A stretch of 64,000 bases of DNA from Symsagittifera roscoffensis (Eukaryota; Xenacoelomorpha; Acoela; Convolutidae). The DNA lies in contig NC_087064.1 of assembly GCF_963678635.1 (NCBI RefSeq), forward strand, positions 55,252,338-55,316,337. The letters run 5' to 3'. The position numbers and the translations under genes were made by a program. Under the pieces are notes generated by a model that was given only the letters and a program-made list of their open reading frames with translations, did not search any database and was not told the origin of the DNA. This document shows positions 40,241 through 53,430 of this stretch, piece by piece; position 1 is the stretch's first letter, and the number at the start of each line of letters is the position of its first letter.

Positions 40241-41949
40241 AAATGTTCCAAACGTTCACTTTTTGCTTACGATTTCTTGAATTTGTCTTTAAGTTTTTGC
40301 AAAAATTACAGTGATTTCTTCGTTCGGTACAAAGGACAGTTTAAAATTATTTGGATAATTTTTAAATATTTGAATCAACTGAATGCAAAGTAATACAACC
40401 AATTTCCTGAACTTCTCTCAAAATGAATCGAGAATAAAGAAACCAACAAAGTTCGAACAGCCAGTTATATTATTAAGTCGACAGTTTCATAATATAAATT
40501 ATGCTCTTCTGCATAAACGAACTTATATTTTTTGCTTCTTTTGTCCATAGGGCTGGATCAACTAAATTTTTTCACGCTTGATTATCCAAATATTACTTAA
40601 ACTGTGCTGTCGTCGTTTTAAATGTTCCATCAGCCAGTGAGATTTTTGATAATGCTAAAAATTGGAGATCAACAATGGCGCAAAAGTCAAAATTTTGTTT
40701 TCTTGATGTAACAGGAATTTCTTTTACCACAATTCAAGGTTCATGGAGGTTCATTTATCCCTTCGGAGAAATTTTTGGGGGGCAATTACTAATTTTCGGG
40801 TTTCTTTTGAGGCCAAACTTTGACCTTGTTTTTTGGTATCCAGGATGCAAAAAAATCTACCTGGTCGGAACCATCAAGAAATTTGTTCGAAAATTTTTGC
40901 AGTATGTTTTTGTATGCATTTATCAATGTTGCGACTAGATCAGTTTTGTTTTTGCATAAACCTTTTTCTTTGTGATGCTCTAAATTACTATCGCTGGAAC
41001 GAAATTTTTTTTTATTGTTGTATGAATCGCAAAACTTTAAGCAAGAGTCAATTTCAGTACATTTGTAATATCGCGTACACTCTTTTTTTTATAATTTAAC
41101 TTTAAAAAACTATTTCTGAAAATGTTTTGAACTCGATTTTCTTAAAACAAAATTTTTGAAAAAACTAAATCAATAAAGCTGAGAAACAGCTTAAAATTGA
41201 TTGAAAGAAATGAGAGAGGAGTTGACAGCCCCTCAAATATATGACTGAAATACTCACTCAGCTAACTTGTCACTTAAGCCTGCTAGTCATTATGATTTGT
41301 TTTTTTTGTCAAAAGATTGGTCGGCTGAAAAAACTGGTCCCCGGTCGCCAATTTGACAATTTGGATCATAAACGCGCGATAATTAAAATCGTGCTAATAG
41401 CGCATAAGCAGTGGTTTAACATACACATGCTGTTCTCGGAGTTTTTTTCATGCTTTGCTATAATTGAATTTCATCACTTGGTAACTGAACTTATCGAGTG
41501 GCGGGACACAGTTAAAGAAATTTCAAAATTTTTTCCTTGATGTACAATATTCTTTTCAATTTTTTAACAAGGTTACCGTTTTTTGTAGAGGTAACAGGTT
41601 GCTGTTACACGAATTGTTTTTCTATGCACTTACGAATCGAAACTCTAACCTCGTTAACCAAAACAAAAAATCTTTGATAAACTGAAACTATCTGATTAAA
41701 ACAAAATAAATGCATAATAGTTTGTTGGAGATTAGTCAAACGCTTCTCTTTTAATGAACTCAAGCGCCCATCTAATATTTTACACTCTGTGAGATTTGAA
41801 AAAGCTTACAAAAAACGTCTTGACCTGTTTTAGTTCAATCAAAATAATTATCTGATCTCTCCTAAGAAAAACAAGACAAAACTACAAAAACGCTCCATTC
41901 CAATTGAAGAATTTCATGAAACTCTAACTGAATTACTTTATAATTTTAG
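40241..41949. other. AT-rich intergenic or intronic DNA
   Basis: No feature I can support firmly. An open frame at 41241-41540 (DNLDHKRAIIKIVLIAHKQW and following) is somewhat protein-like but lacks clear splice signals, so I leave it unannotated. Confidence 0.4.
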
Positions 41950-42196
41950 TGCTTCAACTTTTCACAAAGATATCAATTCAACACCTTAACAAGGGCACAA
42001 AAGTTTCAAGGGCACAAAGAAAAACAGAATTTATTGAAGTCAAATGTTCGCAAGTTTTCGAGAATGAAGTCGTCCAGAGTAATCTTGAAGATTTTAGGAG
42101 GTGTATCATGATTTCAATTGTTGTTACGCAAAGCAATTCAATTTCGGTTCCGAGTGCCGTGCAAAAACATATTGGCACATCTGACTTTCTTTTTTA
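41950..42196 (+). CDS. candidate exon, unrecognised protein
   Basis: Follows a TATAATTTTAG acceptor. The frame encodes about 80 residues of ordinary composition (LQLFTKISIQHLNKGTKVS, TEFIEVKCSQVFENEVVQ, DFRRCIMISIVVTQSNSIS) before a stop at 42197 in T-rich sequence. A donor could be GTGCCG or GTGCAA near 42155-42165. It is much less AT-biased than its surroundings. It could belong to the same plus-strand gene as the exons at 50.8-51.7 kb, but I see no proof. Confidence 0.4.
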
Positions 42197-42197
42197 A

Positions 42198-45100
42198 CGT
42201 TCAATATCAACTGAGATGGTTTTCAGTTTTAAGTTCTTCAAATTTGCTTTGCAGAGAAACAAAAAATCAGTTACTTCAACAAAAAAATGAAAGGAACTTT
42301 AAAGGTTACAAGTAGTTATCATATTTACTGTCATATCAATTCGTAGTTCTTCGCTGAAAACTCTAGTTCTTGCAAACAGTAAATTGAAGGACACAATCCC
42401 GCAGAACATTATAAAAAAAATTGATTAATACGACGAATGTTAAAATTTTTGGCTGAACTGCTTGATGCCTTCTGGGATGTTTTTTTTAATAAGATAATGA
42501 CTCTGATCGAATTTGCAACAGTAATGTTCTTTGCACTTGTTACACCAAAATTTGAAAAAACCATTTGTTTCAAGTGATATGGTTTCAAAGGTAAAATCTT
42601 GATGACTGAAATTAAAGTGCTAAAATTTAGTTTTCGATTTGTGAAAAAAAGGCGTTTGCAGCCGGTTCTTCCGAACAGCTACTTAAACCGTCAAACCAAA
42701 AGTCACAATAAGTGGCACGGAGCGAGGTCAATTCATTTTTACACTCTGTATCCTTGCATTCAAGTAGTCCTTAACTGATATGATAAGTTTTTTTATGATA
42801 AGTCAAAACTACACTTTAAAACTTTCATCTACAGGATATAAAGAGGCACAGGTTCAAAGTTTTCTTTTCACATCAAAATTAATATAAGCACTAGGGAAGT
42901 TGGAATCAATATTGTCATGTGGCTCATCAAAATAAAAAGTGTTTGAGTAATAATGTAACTATTTTGCATGAGTCTATGTTTTTCAGGGAGAGGTGAAACC
43001 TGTTACTTCGGGAGAGGTGAATTTTTAAAATTTTGCGTTCCAAGATCAAAACAGTTTTTTGTCGAAAACTTTTTGGTCGGTAGTTTTCGACATTATTGGT
43101 TAAACTTGACTTATGAATAGATGTAGCACATGGAAATTTTCCGATCTATAGCCAATTCGTTTCTGAGAGTTTCACGTTGAAAAGAGCCTAAGCTAAGAGT
43201 AATAAATCTTCCGTGCCTTTTTTAGGAAGAAATGAGGGTAATTCATCCACTGTGCAAAAATTTGAGCTATCTCAAACACAAAAGAATTTTTGTGCTTTTT
43301 AAAATCTTCTTCAAAAAATTTTTCTGCAGTCTCAAACATATCAAAAAAAATTTGGCAGAAGAACCAAACTAAAGAACTGATTAAACGAAATTACTTTTCC
43401 AATATGAGTTTTCGCTGTTTTACAGGACGATGTCAAGATGACAGGTTAACTTGAGTTTTTTTGCTTAAAAGTTATCTAGAAGTCAAAAAAAAATTTTTTT
43501 TCAGTGAGATTAGTTTTTTTAAAAAAACGGTTCAATTGATAACAAAAGTTGTACACTTAGATTCTGCAGAATTATTGACAAACGCCAAGACATCGACGTT
43601 TGCAGCTTCCTAATCGTTGAAGTATTCTTGTTTAGCAGAGGCATCGTTTGAGTTGAAGAAAAATATGATGCATATATTCGACTCGATATATTTTCATTCT
43701 TGAGGAAGCAATGGCATTTAATAGTAGCTTATACCGGCACAAATTGAACACTTCACTATTTTTTATTGAAAAAAAAGATAATCAAAAAAATTACACAATC
43801 GTAATTTGAAGATTTTTGAATCCCCAGAAGCCCAGGAAACAGAAGAAGCCTGGCGCAGTACTCAGTGCGTAATTTTGGTTGGAAGTTAACTGTGAAATGA
43901 TCCTTCATTGAGACTAGGGCTCTAGAGTAAGTCAAACTATCATAATTTCCAAAAACAAAATGTTTTTTTTTCTCCATGATAAGGTTGAAGCTCTAACTGA
44001 TTAAGACATTATAGTCCGCTACTAAAATGAAAATCACTTTAAGAAGAATCGCTGGGGTGAACAGCCCCAGTCAACCCCAGGTAAATAAAAATTAATTTAA
44101 AACTTTATAAATTACTAAAAAACCTATAGCTTTACAAAAACTAAATGTTGCCAAAGTTTTTGGCCATGCAGGCAAATTTCTGAGAAATCGTGTCAAAACT
44201 TCCTGCAACGCGGGCGCTCCTCGAAAATAGTATAGATTGGGCTTAAGAAACTTTTAAATATTACTTTGAAAGATTATTAAAGTAACAATATTTGCCGTGC
44301 GATTTGTCGTAATAGTACCGGAAATAAATTTACCCCAATTGATAAAAGAAGAATTATGGTTTGTAATGATGATAATAAATTAGTTGTCTGCTGTAGTGTT
44401 ATTGATTAGGACTTATACGCTGATTTTGAATGTTTGGTTATTTTTCCTCCCCCCACCTGCAAAATTTTACTAGTTAAAACTATGTTCACTTTGTTCAATT
44501 GTTATAAAAATTGACATACGGACTAAATAAGTTATGAAAAACATATTTGGTCTTCATAATTAACCTTGTAAAGACCCCCGGTACACCATAAAATTCTTGT
44601 TCGTTGAGGTGGGGTAAAAAGAAAAAGAGCCGAATGTTTTCCCGGCGCTTCTGTACTTTTTTTTCGAACCATTTGGGGGGAGGGTGTTAACTTGGTTCTG
44701 AGTTCGAACTTTCAGCCAATCAGAATTCAACATTTTACATGCAGCGCTAAGTAGATTCAAACTAAAATAAACGCTTGGGTGGATGATCTTAACTTGGTCT
44801 ATTTGACTAATAAAAAATGGGAGACTTCAAAGGAATTATACAATCCAAATTGGCTGTTTTTTCGAAAAAAAATTTGTAGGCAAAAATTACAAAAAAACTA
44901 CGAAAAAAATTGTGGGCAAAAATTGTTGAAAATTTTCAAACTCACGGCATCAAAATGCTTCAGAAGTAAGAAAATTCATCAAAACAAATTAATTCCTGAG
45001 AAAAAAAACACCACACGCACAGATATTTTGTCTCTAACTTCGAAGGCGGAACAAAGAAAACTAAAAGAACGTTTTATGTTTGAATATTTTTCCAGTCTTA

Positions 45101-47474
45101 GTGTAATTTTAATGGGATAAATTTGTGTATATGGATTTTTGATAGATTGTAATGATTCTATTTTCATATTGGTATAAATTATTATGGTTGAACAGAAGGT
45201 TTCCTTTTGCAGAAAAAACTAAAGAATTTGTTATGCATCAATGTACTAAAGAGCTTAAAATTTTAAAGTGAGTTAAAAATATTCGTTATGTTTGAATGCT
45301 TGAAGATTTTAACTAAGTAGAGATTGTTTTTATTCGCCAGAAAAATTTTCATTGAGTTTTGCGATCTTAGTTAAGTGAGCTAATTGAGCTAAATGAGATA
45401 ATTATTGCCCGAAATGTTCCCTTATCAATTCATATCGTATGCAACGAGTCAACGTGGCTAAGGAATCATTCTTTAATGAAACAAGACTGCTCGCTTCAGG
45501 GCAAAGATTTATGCCTCACTTTCTTCGATGGTAGCAACAATAAGAATAGCTAACTGATCATAGTATGGCATTACTGTGCTCAAAATACACCAATAGAGCG
45601 TGAATGAAGCCACAAAAGTATATCACTCGCCCAAAGGACTGGCACAACATTTTATAAAATTTAACCCTGACGAGAGCAGTCCTGTTGTAAGGACGTGCAA
45701 AAATATCACAACTTTTGTTTTTATTGAGAGTTTAATATAATTAAGAAAGGTTGCCAAAAGGGTTGCGTGGTAATGTATTGATTTTTCACAACAGCGTTTA
45801 AAAAGGCAAAGTCAATATTTCAATCTCAAATGAGACTTCAATTGAAAATTAAAACTCCAAAAGTTCTTCTCAACACCTAATAACCCGGATTCTAGCTAAA
45901 GTAAGACACTACTAAGTTCTTCAAAATTATTTTAACCAAAATACTTTCTCAATGAGTTTGAATTGAATTATTTATAGGTAATTTCGTCAAGTTTTCGTTT
46001 TGTGCCAACTTTTGAATGAGAAAAGGAAAGTAGAGCAGATTCCCCCTTCACTCTGTTTCTTTTTCACAGGTTTTTGAAGGTCAGATTAACAGCTTGTGAT
46101 ATTTTATATTTTGTTGGTGATTTATCTCACATGACTCGAGCCTAAACTCGAGAAACCTATTTTTAAATTTCGTAGATATTTGATCAAAAATTTTTTGGCG
46201 CTGGGCATTTTATTTTTGCGTTTTAGTTTCTCTCCTGAAATTTTGAAGAAATAGTTGATAAAGTTTTTCTACTATCAATTTGATATGGTTCATAAAAATG
46301 TTCTTTGTCCATGATTATTAAGATGAAAGTTTTTCAGCATCACAAACTGTGTTTGAAGTGTTTGATGAACTGTGAAGATGAAAATGAAATTTGAGGATGA
46401 AAATGCTGAACTAATTTTGTCCTTATGTTCACGGAAGAAAAACTTTTTTTTTGAAAATTTTCTACTGTTCGAACCCGCGAACTTTTTACCTCCCAGAGGG
46501 TGAAGTGTCTTAACTACTACTACTGTTGGCTTTTAATTCCGGTTTCCAAAAGCTTACAAAGGGTCTCCTTTTGGTACTACTTTAAGGCAACCAATTCCGG
46601 CTGACCCATTCTAAAGTTATCGTAAAAGTGCATTTAGCACCAATGTGCAGTCGGAACGGAACAATCATTATTCGTTTCTTTATTTTTGTAGTTCATTTGC
46701 ACAGTTTTAGGTCATTTACACTAGTTCAAAAATGCTAGTTTATTAGTCATTTACGGCGGCATACCCACATAAGCTCATATACTACTTTATCTAGATGCGT
46801 CCAAAATTTTTTTATAATTTAAAAAAATGTTTTATTATTTGGCGACATAAATTAATTTTCTACAATCACCTTTTGCGTATTAGCTGACCTTATCAACATT
46901 TCCAGTTTGTTCCTCAATTCATGAACCAATTTTCAAAATTATGGAACGATGTTGAGTTTCAAAATTTAAGTGCTTTTATATAGTTAGATTTTTTGTATTA
47001 TTTTCTTAAGGAATGGATAGTTTATAAATGGAAATCCTAATATGCTGATTTTTTGAGAAGAAGCCACCCTCGGGAACACTAAATGTCCTTGGCTTTCATA
47101 TACCCACAAAAACATTTCAAAAGATGACACAAGTGTTCAGTATGTTTTCGTCTTATAATTGAAAAAAAACGCTAGTATGCAATATGTTTGGTGCTTTATT
47201 AGAACATTCATACGAGCAAATGTTTTTAATGTTTTTGTTCCACATATTTTACAAATCTCAGAATTGGTGCATAGCTGGACAAATTTTGTCTTGATTAGTG
47301 TCGCAATGCTTCTCGATGCAACATACACTAGGGGACAAATAAAACGCAAGCCTAATTTTTTCAACACATTTCAAATTTAAAATGAAATTAAGTTTTTGAT
47401 CATGCGTTGAATCTTTGTAAAAAAAATGCATATTTTTGTGTAGTATCTTGGAAAAGTTACATTAAAATGGTTTT
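42198..47474. other. long AT-rich stretch without recognisable features
   Basis: 5.3 kb of AT-rich DNA with many homopolymer runs. Short open frames occur on both strands but none has convincing codon composition with splice signals. No tRNA, satellite or transposon that I recognise. Confidence 0.4.
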
Positions 47475-47753
47475 TTACAATTTTGCCGAAAGGAACCAAA
47501 TTTTTGGAGCAGTTAAATTTGTGACAATCTTAGAGAAACATACATCTTTTTTGAAGCCTACAAAATAGCACAGAGAATTAGCAATTAATTGTTCTAACTG
47601 CGGCAGTAATGCTAGTCGAGCCGTGAGGGGCGTCACGGAAAAACCACAGTTCAAACAAATAACAATCTCTTCGAGACTTTCGTCTAGTCTCGTTTTTCTC
47701 AATGGTCGGATGTAGAACTTTTGGGACATAAATCGAAAAACTGTCGCCCTGAA
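47475..47753 (-). CDS. weak minus-strand exon candidate
   Basis: On the minus strand a CTTTTTTTCAG acceptor near 47754 precedes sequence that is open in two frames. One gives IRPLRKTRLDESLEEIVICL and continues to 47475. The other ends earlier, at 47578, in ITAAVRTINC. The local base composition is more coding-like than its surroundings. Both frames being open lowers confidence, and no family is recognised. Confidence 0.2.
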   Translation of the reverse strand, partial: FRATVFRFMSQKFYIRPLRKTRLDESLEEIVICLNCGFSVTPLTARLALLPQLEQLIANSLCYFVGFKKDVCFSKIVTNLTAPKIWFLSAKL

Positions 47754-47840
47754 AAAAAGAAAATACGATTTTCGATGTGAAAGATAAGATAAATAAAATA
47801 TCAAATAAAAGCAAAAAAATACAAAAAGATTTGCCACCAA

Positions 47841-49324
47841 AACTTTACGCTGGGTTAGGCAATGGAAAGAGTTTTACAAATGTAAGTTGATACTGCTTTC
47901 ATAGCAAGGATGGTCAGACAAAACATACAAGGCTAAAAGGTCGAATAAGGAATGCAATGCATAAAGATTGCTAGAGAAAACAAGATTTATTGTCTGTGCG
48001 GTTAAATTGAAAATTTCTAAAACAATTTAGTCTTCATTATTAAAGTTTTGAAAAACAACCAGTATATGGATGATTTTTTGAGACCCGAAGTAGCGCCATT
48101 TATGTCACAGTACCCGAATAGCTTAATTGTCCTCAAGATATTGCATCTTTCCTTTCTGCCGGACCAAGAGAAAAAAAATCTGCAGAAAAGACGTAAAAAA
48201 TTCAAATTGATCCAACGTTTCCTGATTTACCGGATTTGATGCCTAACGAATAGTTTTGGGACCAATTTAGAAAAAATTCCGGCCATTTCTAAAAATTGAG
48301 ACAAACTAAATTTGGCTTTTCAATATCTATGATTGTTGTTATCTCAATATCGATTACAACTTCAATTGAATCAGTACCAAGTCAATTGTTTGTTTGCAGA
48401 CATCCTTGGTCATCTGCTCGCTTTTATTAATCGAAAATCAATTTTAAGTAAAATATTTGCAAAAAAAAATAAAAAAAATCAGGTTTTTAATATCTACAAT
48501 GTAATTTAAAGGACATATTTGGACAAAACTGTCCAAAATTTTGGACTGGTTTTCATTCATTCCAATAGTTCCAAAAAGTTCAATAAACAAGTGTTAAGTT
48601 AAATTTTCAGGTTTCGTTTGCAGCGCAGAAATCTTAGAAGATCTTTGTTTGATATAAGAATGCTAAAAATTAATCAGAAATTTCTGGAGGGAGAAAGAAT
48701 TTTTTAAAATAAATCAATTTTGTCAAGAAAACCAATTTGATTTTTCAGCTCTTTGTGAATTTTATACAGGCCTTATTTTTCCAAAAACTATGAGGAATCC
48801 AGCAAAAAGTCGAGACGAAATGACTCAATGAACCCGCGCCATGGAAAAAACTTTTTAAAAGAAAAAATGTTATTTAAATTATTGTCATTACACTCCATAA
48901 TTATTACAAGTTTAGATCATGAAATAACATATATTGTCACTTGAGTTGGTTACTTCCAAAACAACACAGTCCATTAAAGTATGTTATTATCAACTAACTA
49001 GCACTTTAATCTCATTAAAACATTTTTTTTTCACTAGATTCTTCAAGTGATTTTTTACATCTTACTCGCATTTTTTTTCTTTGAATTCTTCCTCCATACC
49101 ACTCCATATTTAACTCCATCCTCCTGTCCAACTACTGTTCAAAAAGTTCAGACTATGCCTTACCATATAATTGACACACTTTCACCACTGACTTCTCCCC
49201 ACATGCACACAAACTAAGCCTTGTCCACCCTGCTCGACAACTAGCACCTTAACCCTGGGTAAAAGAGATAGGGAAGGGGTGATGAAATGTCGGCGGAGGC
49301 GAATAAATGGAAAAAAGACGGGGA
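47841..49324. other. AT-rich stretch, nothing recognised
   Basis: No ORF, RNA gene or repeat that I can support. The DNA becomes less AT-rich just before the MITE that follows. Confidence 0.4.
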
Positions 49325-49760
49325 CTGGGGCGGATTTAGGGGGATTCTGGGCGGATCTATCTACAGGGATTCGACCCCTCACCAAGTAAAGGGTCCCCCT
49401 TTCGTATTACTTGATGACATTCATTTTTGGCGCCCAAACCTAAAAATTTTCTAAAGGCGCCTTTGACACCAATAAATACTAATTTTGAAAAACAGCGCGT
49501 GCCAAAAAAAACTCAGTTCTTTTTGGTTCAAAAACTCCCAAAAGTGCCCAAAAACGGCATTATTGGCATGTTTTTTTCTCAAAACGTTGCCTTCGGCGCA
49601 ATAAACTTTGTCAAAATAGTTATGACAAAATTTTTGATGACAATATTTCTGATGTTTCTTTGATTAAAGAAACAATTTTTTTTGAACAGAGATGACAAAA
49701 ATTTTGATATTTCTTTGGCAATCCGCTTCCTTTATCGAAAAAATCCTAGATCTGTCCCTG
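49325..49760. mobile_element. hAT-like MITE, diverged copy
   Basis: Begins CTGGGGCGGATTTAGGGG and ends AATCCTAGATCTGTCCCTGG, matching the terminal repeats of the intact copy at 62831-63220. The interior shares TTTTCTAAAGGCGCCTTTG and related segments. About 436 bp; no coding capacity. No target duplication visible. Confidence 0.65.
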
Positions 49761-50352
49761 GAAAGGTTATTTGGTGAAAATGCATGAAAAACTAAGATAT
49801 TTAAAACTTTTTTACAAAGTAGAAAACTAATTGTGAAGACAAAACAAGTAAATTGTGAAGAAAAAACAAGAAAAACTAAGTTAGCCATAAGAAAAGCTCA
49901 ATTTAGGAAATGAAAAGTTTTCGACTTAATGAAATACGACTTCGAACGTTCAGTCTTGATTAAAATAGATTATATTTAATTTTTAGTCCAATATGGTTGA
50001 TCTCTTAAAAGAACTTGAACCTCCTAGAAACTACCTTTCCGTGAGGTACCGCCGAGTAGAAAAATTAAGAACCCTTAAATAAATTTTTCAAAAAATTTGT
50101 TCTTTTTCAATAAGCTTTTTATGGCAAAATTGCTCTTCACGATCATTTTAGGAAAATTGTTGTTTTTATTTTTTTTTCTTTATATGAAACAACTTATCTC
50201 GCTTTTACTTTTTGGCGGCGGCACCTTTTGAACTTGACTGAGGTGTTAGATCCTCATTTGGACTCAATTGTTCGCCTTATTGAATTTCCATATCTTTAGG
50301 TTCCATAGACAGTTTTTTTGCACTCCAAGGCTAGCTAATAAAAATCAAAACT

Positions 50353-50505
50353 TTGTACCCAAGACTCTTTTTTTGCAGCCAGACGCTTGATTTTACCTTT
50401 CAAAAAAAATCTCCAACTTCTTTTTTTACAAGAGTCTTGTACCCAAGACTCTTTTTTTTGCAGCCAGACGCTTGATTTTACCTTTCAAAAAAATCTCCAA
50501 AAAAT
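50353..50505. repeat. 84 bp local tandem duplication
   Basis: TTGTACCCAAGACTCTTTTT... through CCTTTCAAAAAAA-TCTCCAA occurs twice, starting at 50353 and 50437, with only A/T-run length differences. Recent duplication in non-coding DNA. Confidence 0.85.
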
Positions 50506-50774
50506 TTTGAAAATTACTTTCTCTTGCTTTTTTTTTGAAAATTTGGAATAACTTTTGGTCTATTTGATAGTTGACCTCAAATATTATTTGGTCTTACTGA
50601 GAAGTGAAAAAATTGTAATAACCGTTCTTTCCTTTCGTACTTGCTAATGATCAAATGATTTGGCCCGATGCTTACCTCCCACTGAAGTATTTCCAGAGTG
50701 CGTTAGTGTGAAAACTTGTGTGAAAACATCTTCTTTGCTTGTGTGAAAACATCAGAAATTATTTTTTTTTTCAG

Positions 50775-50892
50775 TTATTTCCACAATGAGAGAGAAACCA
50801 CAAAATTCGATTTGGAAACTTTCTTTGAAATGCTAATACCATTTTTTCCATCTAACAGCTACCATGGTTGTTTTAGCATTGATCAAGTTGAG
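50775..50892 (+). CDS. candidate exon, unrecognised protein
   Basis: Acceptor ATTTTTTTTTTCAG, then about 39 codons of good protein-like composition (YFHNERETTKFDLETFFEML, PFFPSNSYHGCFSIDQVE) up to a possible donor GAG|GTTCAG at 50893. The frame closes eight nucleotides later, which supports the exon end. It ends in phase 0, as does the start of the next candidate at 51082, so the two can be spliced directly. Family unknown. Confidence 0.45.
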
Positions 50893-51081
50893 GTTCAGAA
50901 ATAGGGCAACAATTTGTTCAACTCCAGGCGGAAATGTTCAATTTATGGTAGCAAAGTTGCCTCGTTTTAAATTGTCATAAAAGTGTTTGAGGTCAAATGC
51001 AGTTTCATTGTTCTCTGATGTTTGTGCCTTTGAAATGGATTCTTGTGATTTAGCTCCGACTTAATCTCCATAAATTTTCAG

Positions 51082-51240
51082 CTCGGGGTGGCTACTAAGC
51101 TGATATTTCACATTGCCGCTAACAGAAAAAAATTAAATGAACTACTTATGTTTTCCTCCAATGTTGCCTTCAGTGCGGGTTATGAAATCAATATGGATAG
51201 TCTGGCTCGGCGCGAATTTCATCTACCAGAGATAAGCCTA
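51082..51240 (+). CDS. candidate exon, unrecognised protein
   Basis: Acceptor TAAATTTTCAG, then a phase-0 frame encoding LGVATKLIFHIAANRKKLNE, FSSNVAFSAGYEINMDSLAR and REFHLPEISLK, a helical, regulator-like stretch. The frame stays open to 51354, but the sequence turns T-rich after about 51240 and the donor is not clear. Compatible in phase with the exon at 50775-50892. Confidence 0.45.
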
Positions 51241-51416
51241 AAATTTTTTCGTTTTTTTTTGCTTTATTTCACCTTTTTGTCACCCACTAATTTTTGGACT
51301 CATTTTCAGAGTAACCGAAATTGGTATTTAATGAGAACTCTTCATAAAAAGTAATCGCAAATAACTTTAATTGTCTTTTTATCTGTCTCTGGAAAATTTT
51401 AACAGCCATCAAGTAT

Positions 51417-51484
51417 ATGAGAACACGTTGTGATATTGATGTAGTCTTTCATGAGAACACGTTGTGATATTGATGTAGTCGTTA
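51417..51484. repeat. 34 bp tandem duplication
   Basis: ATGAGAACACGTTGTGATAT... is repeated head to tail at 51417 and 51451 with no visible differences over 30 bp. Non-coding context between two exon candidates. Confidence 0.85.
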
Positions 51485-51536
51485 CTTTCGAAACACATGA
51501 TTAATCGCTTTCTAGGAAATAAAGGAAAAATTTTAG

Positions 51537-51716
51537 TTGACAATAACCCTTGAGAAAATTTTGAGGCAGAGTAGACCCAGTTCGACCCTTCGAACCTTCA
51601 TCCCAATTTACGAAACAGAATTTGCTTCGTTGTCTTTTGATTTCGATTCTGAAAAACTGATGAGCGGAAATATGCTTGCACACTCTGAATCATTGTTTCA
51701 AAAGCTTCTGATTAAC
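51537..51716 (+). CDS. candidate exon, unrecognised protein
   Basis: Acceptor AAAAATTTTAG, then a 60-codon open frame (LTITLEKILRQSRPSSTLRT, FIPIYETEFASLSFDFDSEK, LMSGNMLAHSESLFQKLLIN) and a plausible donor AAC|GTCATT at 51717, making an exact 180 nt phase-0 exon. Downstream sequence at once becomes homopolymer-rich. Likely part of the same plus-strand gene as the two exons before it. Protein family not recognised. Confidence 0.45.
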
Positions 51717-52069
51717 GTCATTTTTTGTCTTTTTTTTCAAAAAAAAAAATTGAAAAAGTTGTCACAAAGTCAGAAAAATGATCGAAAAACTGCTCATGTC
51801 AAAAAATTCATAGGCTCCTCATTTTCCAGGAATTTTTTTTTACCCTATTTTGGAATAGTGACTTAAAAGAATCACCAAAAAGAAAATTTTTAAAAGCTTA
51901 TTAGCTAGAGCTAATTAGCTGACATTTTTAGATGATCAACTCCGAGGAGATCTGTCTTTCTTATTTTGAATAGAATCTTTTTGACTACCCCAACCCCTTA
52001 TGAAGAGACAACTCAATGGTTAAGCATATGAGAAATTCGTACCTAGCAACGAGTCTCCTTCTTTTGCAT

Positions 52070-52235
52070 AAGGGGGACAGTTTTCCAAAAAGTTCCTAAA
52101 AGGCCTTTTTTGGCTTGTTTTTTCAAAATTTTGCCTGCGGAGCAGAAAATTTGGCCAAAACAGGGTTTTTTTGTGCTCTGGGAGAGTTCGGAAAATCAAT
52201 TTGATTTTATCTTTATTAAAAAAAAACTTGAGAGA
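52070..52235. mobile_element. hAT-like MITE fragment
   Basis: TTTTCCAAAAAGTTCCTAAA, TCAAAATTTTGCCTGC, GCAGAAAATTTGGC and GGGAGAGTTCG-AAAATCAATTTGAT correspond in order to the inner part of the MITE at 62831-63220. Both terminal repeats are missing. Confidence 0.6.
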
Positions 52236-52394
52236 AAAAGTCTTCGTTTTTTGGCTAATCTTCACGTTTATTTTTCGGGCTGACAATTTTTTGAGCTGTA
52301 ATGACACAGTGGTTGAAAAGAGTGCGCTTCCTCTTTCCTTCTGCTGCTTTCAGTTGGAATTAACTGGAGTGGAAGTTTTGGTGATGGGTGGTAA

Positions 52395-52586
52395 TTGGAA
52401 GTGATGGGTCCACCCGGCACATCTCCCTCCGATCGCCTAACTTCACAAGCAGGAGCCTCTGCCCCCAACCCAACCGCCTACCACCACCATCACCCTCTGA
52501 ATACAAACACGCAAAGCAAAAAAAGATTGATTTCAGGTTATTTTGGTGCTTATGTACAGAGTATGAGAGAAACCGGTTTCAGTTGA
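52395..52586 (+). CDS. low-complexity coding candidate
   Basis: A GC-richer stretch encodes MGPPGTSPSDRLTSQAGASA followed by a PNPTAYHHHHPLNTNT-like segment and a basic KKR, from an ATG at 52404. This composition is typical of disordered parts of animal proteins and stands out from the flanks. A ...CTGCTTTCAG acceptor at about 52350 precedes it in another frame. Exon limits are not clear. Could be a start exon or part of the gene to its left. Confidence 0.3.
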   Translation: MEVMGPPGTSPSDRLTSQAGASAPNPTAYHHHHPLNTNTQSKKRLISGYFGAYVQSMRETGFS

Positions 52587-53299
52587 ATTCCAGTTGAATT
52601 CCAGTTACAGATCTGTAATAGGGAAAGTTCAATTTATATGAAATTTTTGTTCATGCCACAATGTGGGCGGCTTCATCTAAAAATAGGACATGCTTGCATT
52701 TAGGACTCGGTGTTGTAATGAACAGTTTGTCTAAAGCGCGGACCTGGAACTTGATCGAGGGCGTTGCATAATGAAAAAAAAACTGAAAACGTTTTCTCAA
52801 TTAATTTCATTGAAAATTTTAGATTCATTTTTAATTAGCGTCATCGACAAAAATCAATACGATTCGCTGTTTTCTCCCCAATAAAATTGTGAATAAAAAA
52901 TGGTCTGCAAAAAACCGCCCTCCTGGTTTTGATCTCATAAGTTTGGTGCAATGTTTATGTCATAACAGGGGCCCAGTTTTTAGCAGGCTTTTTTGGCAAA
53001 AAAATGAAAACTGAATCGACCTTTCGACATAAACCAAGGGTCCCCAATTTTGTACTATTTTACCTCATCCATTTCGACCGACTTATCCTAGAGTTTCCCT
53101 GAACGAGGCTATGGCGGCAATGTCTACTAACTTTGAGGAAGAGCAAGTGCCTAGAAAACAAAACGACCAGAAAAACTGGAAATTTTTTTCAAAGTCTGCT
53201 CGCTACCTCTCAATAAAATTCAAGGTCCACCCCTGATTTTAGGTCTAGTTTCCTAATCAATACAAATAACTCACGGTGTGTCAACAAGGTGTCAGGACT

Positions 53300-53430
53300 G
53301 TTTGCCCCAAGTTATTTGGCCCTATGCCAACTTGTCCTATACTAACTAGCCACACATGGCAATTTGTCCTATGCCAACTTGCCCCACATGACATTTTGTC
53401 CTATGCAGTTTTGTCCCATACTTCACAGTT
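53300..53430. repeat. left inverted repeat of the MULE, with subrepeats
   Basis: Several units of roughly 18-25 bp carrying the core (CC)AACTTGTCC/CCC or a near variant: TTGCCCCAAG, GCCAACTTGTCC, CAATTTGTCC, GCCAACTTGCCCC, CATTTTGTCC, CAGTTTTGTCCC. Inverse-oriented units lie at 55600-55692. Confidence 0.75.

Noticed and set aside
44779-45120. 113-codon plus-strand frame
   Set aside because: K/N/F-rich translation of A/T-rich DNA without splice signals or family.
46465-46510. GTTCGAACCCGCGAAC considered as a tRNA T-arm
   Set aside because: No acceptor or anticodon stem can be built around it.
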